64,000 bases of DNA from Nocardioides daejeonensis (GTDB lineage Bacteria > Actinomycetota > Actinomycetes > Propionibacteriales > Nocardioidaceae), in assembly GCF_003194585.1 (NCBI RefSeq), contig NZ_QHKZ01000002.1, positions 558,001-622,000 on the forward strand, written 5' to 3'. The notes under the pieces are model-generated. The model ran no database searches, was not told where the DNA came from, and was given only the letters and a program-made list of their open reading frames with translations. Shown here in pieces: positions 8,774 to 16,443 of the stretch (position 1 is its first letter; every line of letters begins with the position of its first letter). A program made the translations under genes and the position numbers.

Positions 8774-9799
8774 GTGCAGACCAACACCCTTGTCGACGTT
8801 CCCGGGATCCGGGTCGGCCATGCCCAGCGGGTCGGAGACGGCTGGCTGAGCGGCACCACCGTCGTCCTCGCGCCGCAGGAGGGTGCGGTAGCCGGAGTCG
8901 ACGTACGCGGCGGCGGACCGGGCACCCGCGAGACCGACCTGCTCGACCCGCGCAACCTGGTCGAGCGGGTGCACGCGGTCACCCTCACCGGAGGTTCTGC
9001 CCTGGGCCTGGCTGCTGTCGACGGCGTCGTCCAGGGACTCTTCCGCGACGGAGTCGGCTTCCCGATGGGCGGCCCCGGCGAGGTGGTGCCGATCGTCCCG
9101 GGGGCGGTCATCTACGACCTCGGTCGGGGCGGTGTCTTCGCCCACCATCCGGACGCGCCACTCGGCGCCCAGGCGTACGCCGCTGCCTCGGCCGATGCTG
9201 TTGCGCTCGGCACCGTCGGCGCCGGGACGGGCGCTCGCGTAGGCGGTCTGAAGGGTGGCGTCGGCAGCGCCTCGACCCAGCTTGCCGACGGCACCTGGGT
9301 AGCCGCGCTGGTGGTGGTCAACGCCGTCGGCTCGGCGGTCGATCCTGCGACCGGCGACCTCTGGGGCGCGCGGCACTGCCGCGACGGCGAACTGCCCGGC
9401 CTCCGGCGACCTGACTCGACGGAGGTCGAAGCGGCACAGGCGGCGGCTGCGGCGCTCCCCCTCCCCCTGCGAGCGCCGCTGGCGACGACCATCGGCGTCA
9501 TCGCCACCGACGCAACCCTCACCAAGGCCCAGTGCCAGAAGATGTCCGGCATCGGCCACGACGGGCTGGCCCGGTCGATCAACCCGGTGCACACCATGTT
9601 CGACGGCGACACCCTCTTCACCATGGCCACCTGCGCTCGCGAACCGCGCGACGTCTTCGGCTTCCAGGAGCTGCTTACCTGCGCGGACGACGTGGTCACC
9701 CGCTCGGTGGTCCGCGCGGTGCTCGCCGCCACCTCGACGCCGGAGTCGACGCCGCCCCTGCGTTCCTACCGCGAAGCCTTCCCCAGCGCCTTCGCCTGA
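8774..9799 (+). CDS. P1 family (DmpA/NylC-type) aminopeptidase or amidase
   Basis: N-terminal nucleophile hydrolase of the P1/S58 family, 341 residues from the GTG at 8774. Such enzymes self-cleave into two chains and act on small peptides or linear amides. Family landmarks are VPGIRVGHAQ near the N-terminus, TGGSALGLAAVDGV (72-85), GARVGGLKGGVGSAS (153-167) and GVIATDATLTKAQ (241-253), the segment around the expected autocleavage point. It looks cytoplasmic, with no signal peptide. The start is chosen because codons upstream (to 8747) run into the hairpin at 8703-8749. It stands alone between oppositely oriented genes; its natural substrate is not predictable. Confidence 0.88.
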   Translation: MQTNTLVDVPGIRVGHAQRVGDGWLSGTTVVLAPQEGAVAGVDVRGGGPGTRETDLLDPRNLVERVHAVTLTGGSALGLAAVDGVVQGLFRDGVGFPMGGPGEVVPIVPGAVIYDLGRGGVFAHHPDAPLGAQAYAAASADAVALGTVGAGTGARVGGLKGGVGSASTQLADGTWVAALVVVNAVGSAVDPATGDLWGARHCRDGELPGLRRPDSTEVEAAQAAAAALPLPLRAPLATTIGVIATDATLTKAQCQKMSGIGHDGLARSINPVHTMFDGDTLFTMATCAREPRDVFGFQELLTCADDVVTRSVVRAVLAATSTPESTPPLRSYREAFPSAFA

Positions 9800-9812
9800 C
9801 GACCGACAACCG

Positions 9813-11048
9813 TCAGCGCATGCGGACCGACTTCCAGACCTCGCCGTCGGTGCTGATCAGCGCCTGCCCTCGATCGACAGTGGTGGCGACCATGATCGGC
9901 CCGCGCGACGTGCTGATGGTGCCGAACAGATCTGTTGCCGCCTCGAAGCCGGTGGGAATGAGCTCCTCGAACGCGCCGCCCTCGGGTCGTTGCCGCCAGA
10001 TCCGGAGCGGATCGCCGAACTCGCCGCCGACCGTCGCGAGCACGAGACTGCCGTCGCGGCGTACCAGCGAGGCAAGGACGAAGGGCGACTCCAGATGAAC
10101 GTCCTCGACCGTGTTGGTGCCATCAGCGTGCAGACGCGCCACCCGCTGGAGCGGGAAAAGCGTTGCGCCGTCGCCGCCGAGCAACACCACGCGGGTGCCG
10201 GGCCGGGCGCTGGGCACCAGGCTGGTCAGATAACCGTCGGTGTCCAGGTCGTTGCGGGTGCCACTCGCGCCGCCATCGTCGCTGAGCCAGAACGTCTGCG
10301 AACCCTCGAACGTCAGGTGTCGCCCATCGGCGTGCACGGCCTGGAGGAGGATCTCGGGCGGCACCACCAGCTCATGCATGGTCGCCGTCTTGCCGTTGAT
10401 GCCGAACAGGCCGATGTACCGCAGCCCGCTGCCTGAGATCGCTGCAACTACCTCACCCGCAGCGAGCGGCGAACTGCCCGACTCCATCGTCATGGCCACC
10501 TCGCCGTCGATGTCGAAGACGCGCGGCGGCGCGCCCGGCCGATACGGCTCGACAATGAAGCGTCCGCCGCCTGCGGCGGTCAGTGTGCCGCGTGGGATCG
10601 CGATGACGCTTCGCCGCCCCGAAGCGGAGACGACAAGCACCCGCTTGGCGGCGCCCTCGCAGCGTCGGTCGCAGAACCAGGTGGAGGCGACAGTCTCCTC
10701 ACCCGGCACCATGGCGAAGCCATCGACGAAGGCACGGTCGCTCGCGAGCCACGGCGGTTCCTGCCGCATCGGTTCCCGCCGCGGCAACTCGGGGTCAGAC
10801 GGCGTCGTCGGCAGCCGGCTGGGCGTCGGGCTGGGCGTTCCGGCCGGAGCACCCGCGTCAGGCTCGGCGCCGTTGCCCAGCCAGACTCCACCGATCACAG
10901 CGAGGACAGCGAGGGCCGAGATGCCCGCAGCGGCGGCCCGATGCCGTCGGGTGCGGCGTACGGCGCCCGTCCGGATAGCGGCGAAGGCTGGCGGATGCAC
11001 GCCATTCGCGACGTCGCCAGCGAAGGCCGGGTCGTCGATCTCAGGCAT
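9813..11048 (-). CDS. Membrane-anchored partner of ECF sigma factor with large extracytoplasmic domain
   Basis: 411 residues from the ATG at 11048, which overlaps the sigma factor stop by eight bases; the position and coupling suggest an anti-sigma or sigma-regulating role. There is a short cytoplasmic N-terminus (1-37, ending in an Arg-rich stretch), one transmembrane helix (about 38-57), a Pro/Thr/Ser-rich linker (about 64-95), then about 310 residues outside the cell. The external part is beta-rich with repeating short blade-like strands (DGRHLTFEG, DGSLVLATV, STDGEVWKSV), resembling a beta-propeller sensor. It has a CDRRC pair likely to form a disulfide. No zinc-binding anti-sigma motif (HxxxCxxC) is present, so anti-sigma function is inference from context. 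Confidence 0.75.
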   Translation of the reverse strand: MPEIDDPAFAGDVANGVHPPAFAAIRTGAVRRTRRHRAAAAGISALAVLAVIGGVWLGNGAEPDAGAPAGTPSPTPSRLPTTPSDPELPRREPMRQEPPWLASDRAFVDGFAMVPGEETVASTWFCDRRCEGAAKRVLVVSASGRRSVIAIPRGTLTAAGGGRFIVEPYRPGAPPRVFDIDGEVAMTMESGSSPLAAGEVVAAISGSGLRYIGLFGINGKTATMHELVVPPEILLQAVHADGRHLTFEGSQTFWLSDDGGASGTRNDLDTDGYLTSLVPSARPGTRVVLLGGDGATLFPLQRVARLHADGTNTVEDVHLESPFVLASLVRRDGSLVLATVGGEFGDPLRIWRQRPEGGAFEELIPTGFEAATDLFGTISTSRGPIMVATTVDRGQALISTDGEVWKSVRMR

Positions 11049-11529
11049 GGGTCTCCTCCTCACGGGTGAGCAGCTCGGCGAGCGCGGCCCGCCCGCGGCT
11101 CAGCCGTGCCTTGACGGTTCCGGCCGGCACGCCCAGCGTCTCGGCGACCTGCTGCACGGAGAGGTCCGCCAGGTAGTGCAGCGCGAGTGCCTCGCGTTGC
11201 GCTGCCGGAAGTCCCCGCAGTGCCTGGACGACGGCGAGCCGCTCGGTCGACAGGTCGGGGTGGCGATGCTGCGGCTCGTGCGCCACGTGCAACCGCAGAC
11301 CGATCGCCCGTCGACGGTGGCGGGTCCGCGCGACGTTGACGGCGACGGTACGCAGCCAGGCCTCCGGATTGTCCACGCGGGCGAAGGCAGCCGGCCGGGC
11401 AGCCGCTCGCACGAAGGCCTCGGAGACGACCTCCTCAGCCTCGGTCAGGTCGCCGCAGACGGCGTAGAGCTGACCCACGAGCCGGCGATAGGAAGCCTCG
11501 AAGCACTGCTGGACCCACTCCATGCCCAT
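11041..11529 (-). CDS. ECF-type RNA polymerase sigma factor (SigE-like family)
   Basis: 162-residue extracytoplasmic-function sigma factor. Region 2 (about 8-75) includes GDLTEAEEVVSEAFVRAAAR and NPEAWLRTVAVNVARTRHRR; region 4 (about 103-155) includes LPAAQREALALHYLADLSVQ and the helix-turn-helix LGVPAGTVKARLSRGRAAL. Start ATG 11529 with GAGG six bases upstream; a second ATG lies two codons in. Co-transcribed with the membrane protein gene that follows. Target promoters are unknown; auto-regulation is usual for this class but no candidate motif was identified. Confidence 0.93.
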   Translation of the reverse strand: MGMEWVQQCFEASYRRLVGQLYAVCGDLTEAEEVVSEAFVRAAARPAAFARVDNPEAWLRTVAVNVARTRHRRRAIGLRLHVAHEPQHRHPDLSTERLAVVQALRGLPAAQREALALHYLADLSVQQVAETLGVPAGTVKARLSRGRAALAELLTREEETHA

Positions 11530-11672
11530 GCTCGACCTCCTCTGCCGCCGCCCTCACCCAACACGACCACCAGCGGCCCCGGAAGGTTGCATGGATCGCC
11601 CAGATTCTCGTCGGGCGTTACTGTGGGGTTCGGGGAGGGACACCCACACGTACTGAGGTTCTCGAGGTTCTC

Positions 11673-12953
11673 ATGTCGCGTCGACCGTTCCCTGTCCTGT
11701 TCCTGCTGGCGCTCGTCACCGTTCTGCTGCAGTCTCCGGCCTCGCCCGGGCATCTCCCACCCGCGGCAGCCGCGAAGTCCCAACCCTGGGCCTATGTCTC
11801 CTATGCGGGCGGCACCATGGTGCGCGCACTCGGCACCACCATCTCCTCCGACCTGACCTCTCAGTCCACGATCTCCGGTGCCCAGGTGCCCAACAAGATG
11901 ACATCGTCGACCGCGTCGGTGAAAGTGGCACCGAGACAGCTCGTCGACGTGAGCGCGATCAAGACCTCCACGAAGGCGAAGCGGCACAAGCAAGGCACCA
12001 AGCTCATCACGAAGTCCCGCACCGGCAAGGTCTCGCTGCTCGGCGGCCTGGTGCGTGCCGACGCCGTGGTCACCAAGAACATCACCCAGGGCACCCCGCA
12101 CGGCCTGACCGCACACTCGACGACCCGCTTCGTCAATCTGCGGGTGCTGGGCGCCAAGCTGCCGGTGGACCTGCCGGAGAACTTCCGCATCGTGATCCCC
12201 GGAGTCGCCATGGTCGAGGCGAACGTGAGCCAGGTCGGGCAGAAGCACGGCGTCGCGACCAACACCGGCTACGCACTGGGCATCTGGCTGCTGAGCGATC
12301 GCGGCCCGGCCCCGCTCGGCAGCAAGATCATCCTCAACCCGACCTACTCCCTGCTCTCTGTGCCGGTGCCCAAGGGCAACCCCGCGTTGGGTGGCTTCGC
12401 CTTCGGCACCGACGTACAGGTGAAGGTCACCGACATGGTGAAGGGCCAGGTCGGTCGCACTGCCCAGGCCACTACGCCGCCCAACGGCTCCGGCGGACGC
12501 AAGGAGCTCAACCGCACCGCTGAGGTCAACGTGCCCGGTGTCGTCACGGTCGGAGCCGTCTCGTCGTTCACGAAGTCCAAGGCACGGCGCGGCTACGGCC
12601 GGATCGTCAACCAGAACCAGATCGCGGGTGTCGACCTCTTCAACGGGCTCATCCACGTCGACGCGATCAGGGTCCGGGCCGAGTCGACCTACCGCAACGG
12701 GAGGTTCAAGCCGAAGGAGTCGATCAGCTTCGTGAACCTGCGGATCGCCGGCAAGAGCATCCCGGTCAACATCGGCAAGAACACGACGATCGACGTCGCC
12801 GGTCTCGGCAAGGTGGTGCTCAACCAGCGCATCCGCAAGGGGAACTCCAACAAGATTCGCGGTCTCTACGTGAAGGTGCTCGAGCCGGGGAACGGGGTGG
12901 AGGTCGGTGCCACGATCGAGCTCGCTGTGGCGGCCACCTGGATCTGGGGCTGA
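11673..12953 (+). CDS. Secreted protein with duplicated beta domain (choice-of-anchor P-like)
   Basis: 426 residues with a Sec signal peptide (FPVLFLLALVTVLLQSPASP, cut near AAA-KS, residue 36). The mature part is an internal duplication: about 95-185 (GKVSLLGGLVRADAVVTK, FVNLRVLGAKLPVDLPENF) aligns with about 325-410 (AGVDLFNGLIHVDAIRVR, FVNLRIAGKSIPVNIGKNT). This layout matches what databases call choice-of-anchor P proteins. No sortase signal or C-terminal membrane helix is visible, so it is either released or held by other means. The gene is single, divergent from the sigma operon. A TACTGT possible -10 lies at 11619-11624. Function unknown. Confidence 0.8.
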   Translation: MSRRPFPVLFLLALVTVLLQSPASPGHLPPAAAAKSQPWAYVSYAGGTMVRALGTTISSDLTSQSTISGAQVPNKMTSSTASVKVAPRQLVDVSAIKTSTKAKRHKQGTKLITKSRTGKVSLLGGLVRADAVVTKNITQGTPHGLTAHSTTRFVNLRVLGAKLPVDLPENFRIVIPGVAMVEANVSQVGQKHGVATNTGYALGIWLLSDRGPAPLGSKIILNPTYSLLSVPVPKGNPALGGFAFGTDVQVKVTDMVKGQVGRTAQATTPPNGSGGRKELNRTAEVNVPGVVTVGAVSSFTKSKARRGYGRIVNQNQIAGVDLFNGLIHVDAIRVRAESTYRNGRFKPKESISFVNLRIAGKSIPVNIGKNTTIDVAGLGKVVLNQRIRKGNSNKIRGLYVKVLEPGNGVEVGATIELAVAATWIWG

Positions 12954-13029
12954 CCGCTCGGCGTTACCGTCAGGCGAGCTGTCGGGCAACCCGCGTAGCG
13001 GCCGGCATCGTCCTTCCTGGCAAGACCTC

Positions 13030-13035
13030 TAGGCT
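13030..13035 (+). promoter_or_regulatory. -10 box of leaderless DUF885 gene promoter
   Basis: TAGGCT seven bases before the ATG at 13043, with no Shine-Dalgarno between them; predicted leaderless transcript. Confidence 0.55.
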
Positions 13036-13042
13036 GGCGACC

Positions 13043-14728
13043 ATGACTGCCCGTGATCGCCAGGTGGACCGAATCAGCGAGACGTATGTCGAGGAGTATG
13101 CGGCGCTCGACCCGGTCACCGCGACCTACGTCGGCATCGCCGGTCACGACGATCGCCTGCCCGACCTCTCCCCCGACGGCTTCGCGGCTCGGGAGGAGCT
13201 CACGCGCCGCGCGCTGGCTGCGGCCACCGCCGCCCGTCCGGCCGACGAGCGGGAGACCGTCGCGCAGGAGGCCTTCACCGAGCGGCTCGGCCTGGAGGTC
13301 GAGCTGGCGGACGCCGGGTTCGCACGCTGTGACTTCTCGGTGATCAGCAGCGGCCTGCACGCGCTCCGCGATGCGTTCGACCTGATGCCGACCGAGGGCG
13401 AGCAGGCATGGGCGAACATCTCCGCTCGGCTGGGCGGGATCCCCGATGCCCTCCAGGGCTACCGGATCACGCTGTCCGAGGAGGCACGCAAGGGCAACGT
13501 CGTCGCCGCCCGGCAGTACGCCGAGGTCGCGAACCAGGTGGCCAGCTGGACGGGCCGGCGAGGCGACTCAGCCAGCGTCTTCACCCGGCTCGTCGCCGAA
13601 TGCGACGTGACGGGCGCACTCCGCTCCGAGCTGGAGCAGAACGCCGCATCGGCGACCCGCGCCTTCGCGGACTTCAGCCTCTTCCTCACCGACGAGATGG
13701 AGCCCCAGGGCCGCGAGGTGGAGGCCGTGGGCCGCGACCACTACGCCCTCGCCTCGCGGAGCTTCCTCGGGGCCACCATCGATCTGGAGCAGACCTACGC
13801 GTGGGGTTGGGAGGAGCTCAAGCGGATCGAGGACGAGATGCTGCTGATCTGCGCAGACCTTCGCCCCGGCGCGTCGATCGCGGAGGTCGCGGCCGCCCTC
13901 GACGCCGATCCGAGCCAGCGCATCGTGGGCTTGGAACCGTTCCGGGAGTGGATGCAGGAGCTCGCCGATCGCACCCTCGCCGAGCTCGCCGACGTGCACT
14001 TCGACATCCCCGAGCCGATCCGCCGCATCGAATGCCGGATCGCACCGACGGACGACGGCGGCATGTACTACACCGGCCCGTCGGAGGACTTCTCGCGGCC
14101 CGGCCGGATGTGGTGGTCGGTGCCCGCGGGGGTCGACACGTTCTCGCCGTGGCGCGAGACCAGCACCGTCTTCCACGAGGGCGTCCCCGGCCATCATCTG
14201 CAGGTCGCGCAGACCGCCTACCGCAAGGAGTCGCTGAACCGCTGGCAGCGGCTGATGTGCTGGGTCAGTGGCCACGGCGAAGGATGGGCCCTCTACGCCG
14301 AACGCCTCATGGACGAGCTGGGGTACCTCGCCGATCCCACACATCGACTGGGCATGCTCGACATGCAGGGCTTCCGTGCGGCGCGCGTGGTCGTCGACAT
14401 CGGGATGCATCTGCAGCTGGAGATCCCCCGCGACAACCCGTACGGCTTCCACCCGGGCGAGCGCTGGACGCCGGCGCTGGGGCTGGAGTTCATGCGTGCG
14501 CACGCCCGCATGGACGACGCGCAGATCGTCTTCGAGGTCAACCGCTACCTGGGCTGGCCGGGGCAGGCCCCCTCCTACAAGGTCGGAGAGCGGATCTGGC
14601 TGGAGGCGCGAGAGCAAGCCAAGCAGCGGCAGGGCGCCGACTTCGACCTCAAGGCGTTCCACCGGGCCGCGCTCGATCTCGGGTCACTCGGGCTCGACCC
14701 GCTCACCCAGGCACTGGCGCGCCTGTGA
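13043..14728 (+). CDS. DUF885 family metallopeptidase-like protein
   Basis: 561-residue helical protein of the DUF885 family, distantly related to M32/gluzincin peptidases. The zinc-binding type motif HEGVPGHHLQ is at 378-387 (H378, E379, H384, H385), preceded by TVF and followed about 40 residues later by SGHGEGWALYAERLMDELG, which contributes the downstream glutamate ligand. No signal peptide, so cytoplasmic; substrates of the family are not established. A TAGGCT box seven bases before the ATG suggests a leaderless mRNA. The stop overlaps the maf start as GTGA, tying the two genes in one operon. Confidence 0.9.
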   Translation: MTARDRQVDRISETYVEEYAALDPVTATYVGIAGHDDRLPDLSPDGFAAREELTRRALAAATAARPADERETVAQEAFTERLGLEVELADAGFARCDFSVISSGLHALRDAFDLMPTEGEQAWANISARLGGIPDALQGYRITLSEEARKGNVVAARQYAEVANQVASWTGRRGDSASVFTRLVAECDVTGALRSELEQNAASATRAFADFSLFLTDEMEPQGREVEAVGRDHYALASRSFLGATIDLEQTYAWGWEELKRIEDEMLLICADLRPGASIAEVAAALDADPSQRIVGLEPFREWMQELADRTLAELADVHFDIPEPIRRIECRIAPTDDGGMYYTGPSEDFSRPGRMWWSVPAGVDTFSPWRETSTVFHEGVPGHHLQVAQTAYRKESLNRWQRLMCWVSGHGEGWALYAERLMDELGYLADPTHRLGMLDMQGFRAARVVVDIGMHLQLEIPRDNPYGFHPGERWTPALGLEFMRAHARMDDAQIVFEVNRYLGWPGQAPSYKVGERIWLEAREQAKQRQGADFDLKAFHRAALDLGSLGLDPLTQALARL

Positions 14729-15330
14729 CCCGGCTGATCCTCGCCTCGCAGTCTCCCGCCCGTCTCGCCACCCTGAGGGCAGCCGGGGTGGATCCGGAGG
14801 TGGTCGTCTCCGGGGTCGACGAGTCCCAGCTCCACGGCCTCGTACCCGCCGACCTGGCCCTCGGGCTGGCCCGGCTCAAGGCTGCAGCCGTCGCGCAACG
14901 GGTCGCCGGCCCGGGACTCGTCCTCGGCTGCGACTCCGTGCTCGAGCTCGACGGCCGCGCCCTCGGGAAGCCGGCAGGCGCCCACGAGGCGATCCTGCGC
15001 TGGAGGGAGATGCGGGGACGCTCCGGTGTCCTGCACAGCGGCCATGCGGTGCACGATCTCGTCTCCGGCGAGGTCGCCAGTGCCGTCGCGAGCACGACGG
15101 TCCACTTCGCCGAGGTCACCGACGATGAGATCGAGGCGTACGTCGCCACCGGCGAGCCGCTGCACGTCGCCGGCGCGTTCACCATCGACGGGCTCGGCGG
15201 CGCCTTCATCACCGGCATCGAGGGCGACCACCACAACGTCGTGGGCGTCAGCCTTCCGCTGCTCAGGCGCCTGCTGGCCGACCTAGGTCACCGGTGGACG
15301 GAGCTGTGGGCTCCTGCTCCGAGCCGATGA
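14725..15330 (+). CDS. maf: Maf-like nucleoside triphosphate pyrophosphatase
   Basis: House-cleaning enzyme hydrolysing non-canonical or modified dNTP/NTPs to monophosphates. 201 residues from the GTG at 14725. Maf motifs: LILASQSPARLATL (4-17, where most members have SPRR), VSGVDES, LGCDSVLELDG with the catalytic Asp, GKPAGAHEA, and FTIDGLGGAFITGIEGDHHNVVG near the C-terminus. Coupled to the DUF885 gene by a GTGA overlap. Its 3' end overlaps the oppositely oriented gtrA gene by 68 bases. In mycobacteria maf follows accE5 directly; here about 7 kb of other genes intervene. Confidence 0.92.
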   Translation: MTRLILASQSPARLATLRAAGVDPEVVVSGVDESQLHGLVPADLALGLARLKAAAVAQRVAGPGLVLGCDSVLELDGRALGKPAGAHEAILRWREMRGRSGVLHSGHAVHDLVSGEVASAVASTTVHFAEVTDDEIEAYVATGEPLHVAGAFTIDGLGGAFITGIEGDHHNVVGVSLPLLRRLLADLGHRWTELWAPAPSR

Positions 15331-15817
15331 GCGGCAGCGGATCGGTCACCGTGCCGGCCAGGGTGGTCTGCTGATAGGACGGCAGCGCGAAGACGAGCTT
15401 GCGGAAGAGGAAGAACCTGGCGACCGTGCCCATGGTCAGGCCCACCACGTTGGCGGCGATGTTGTCGGCGACCGGATCGGTCAGACCGAGCGCGTGGCGG
15501 CTGAACCACAGGCACGCCATCGGCAGGGTCATCGTGATGACGTTGATGACGACGTACGCCGACACGCCGCCGTCGGGATGCGCCGACTGGCGGTGCTTGA
15601 AGGCCCAGGACTTCGTGCCGTTGTAGCTGATCCACATGCCGATGGTGTTGGCGATGATGTAGCCGGTCATCGGGTGGTCGCCGAGCCAGGCATCCTTGAC
15701 GACCCAGAAGCCGTGGACGAGGAAGTTGAAGAGGAGGAAGGCAACCGTCGTCGCCGCGCCGCCGACCGCCATAAAGCGCGTCACTTCACTCAGCACTCGG
15801 CTGCGGCGTAGCCCCAT
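15263..15817 (-). CDS. GtrA-like polytopic membrane protein
   Basis: 184 residues from the ATG at 15817, with four predicted transmembrane helices as in GtrA proteins, which assist transfer of lipid-linked sugars across the membrane (teichoic acid or arabinogalactan glycosylation in Gram-positives). Motifs: EVTRFMAVGGAATTVAFLLF, IIANTIGMWISYNGTKSWAF, and a final helix ending TVARFFLFRKLVF. A longer frame to 15991 overlaps the Nudix gene and is rejected. A TACCCT box eight bases before the start suggests a leaderless mRNA. Its tail overlaps maf by 68 bases. The M. tuberculosis equivalent near birA/accD5 is Rv3277. Confidence 0.88.
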   Translation of the reverse strand: MGLRRSRVLSEVTRFMAVGGAATTVAFLLFNFLVHGFWVVKDAWLGDHPMTGYIIANTIGMWISYNGTKSWAFKHRQSAHPDGGVSAYVVINVITMTLPMACLWFSRHALGLTDPVADNIAANVVGLTMGTVARFFLFRKLVFALPSYQQTTLAGTVTDPLPLIGSEQEPTAPSTGDLGRPAGA

Positions 15818-15822
15818 GGGAC

Positions 15823-16389
15823 TCAAGGGTATAGGGGCTCCCCCGCACCAGTGATCGGCACACTGGATTCTTCGACATCGGGGAGGGCGACCGGAGCCGT
15901 CGGCGGGGCGTCCACCCAGCCCAGCAGATCCGGGAGCAGCGTCGGCCATACGGTCTCCGCGGTGCTCCGCAGCTCCTCCTCCGTCCACCACCGGATCCCG
16001 TGCACGGTGGTGAGCTCCTCCTCCGTCAAACCGGCCGGTGCGGGCTCGAACGCCGGCGTACGGAGTGCGTAGAACGTGTCGTGCTGGTCGACGACCACGT
16101 CGCTGTAGCCGTGCCGTACCCGCCGTGACGCGAGCGGCCCGATCACGTCGTCACGGGCAACCACGAGGCCGGTCTCCTCGTAGAGCTCACGGACGACGGC
16201 CGTCAGGTCGTCCTCGCCGGGATCGATGCCGCCGCCGGGGGTGATCCACCAACGAGCGCCCGTTCCCGGGTCGCTGTCACCGATCAGGAGCACTCGGTCC
16301 TCGGGATCGACCACCAGAACCCGCACCGTGGCGCGGCGCCGCAACGGCCGGTCGCCCGGATCCTCGGGCACCTCGAAGGTTCTCGTCAC
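15823..16389 (-). CDS. Nudix hydrolase
   Basis: 188-residue Nudix-fold pyrophosphohydrolase. A complete Nudix box GX5EX7REUXEEXGU runs over 53-75 (PGGGIDPGEDDLTAVVRELY, then EETGL), with E68, E71 and E72 as metal ligands. The rest is compact alpha/beta with WWTEEEL near the C-terminus, typical of actinobacterial MutT-like members. The substrate cannot be assigned. GTG start at 16389; TAGGGT six bases upstream and no ribosome binding site suggest a leaderless mRNA. The gene is divergent from the SARP regulator gene. Confidence 0.9.
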   Translation of the reverse strand: MTRTFEVPEDPGDRPLRRRATVRVLVVDPEDRVLLIGDSDPGTGARWWITPGGGIDPGEDDLTAVVRELYEETGLVVARDDVIGPLASRRVRHGYSDVVVDQHDTFYALRTPAFEPAPAGLTEEELTTVHGIRWWTEEELRSTAETVWPTLLPDLLGWVDAPPTAPVALPDVEESSVPITGAGEPLYP

Positions 16390-16395
16390 CGTTGC

Positions 16396-16422
16396 ACCCT
16401 AGTGGCAGCGGTTCCCTAGGGT
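16396..16422. promoter_or_regulatory. Divergent -10 boxes between Nudix and SARP genes
   Basis: ACCCTA at 16396-16401 reads TAGGGT on the minus strand, six bases before the Nudix GTG (leaderless). TAGGGT at 16417-16422 on the plus strand lies 21 bases before the SARP ATG, whose leader carries GAAGGAGGA (16431-16439). Confidence 0.5.
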
Positions 16423-16443
16423 GGTGGACCGAAGGAGGAACGC

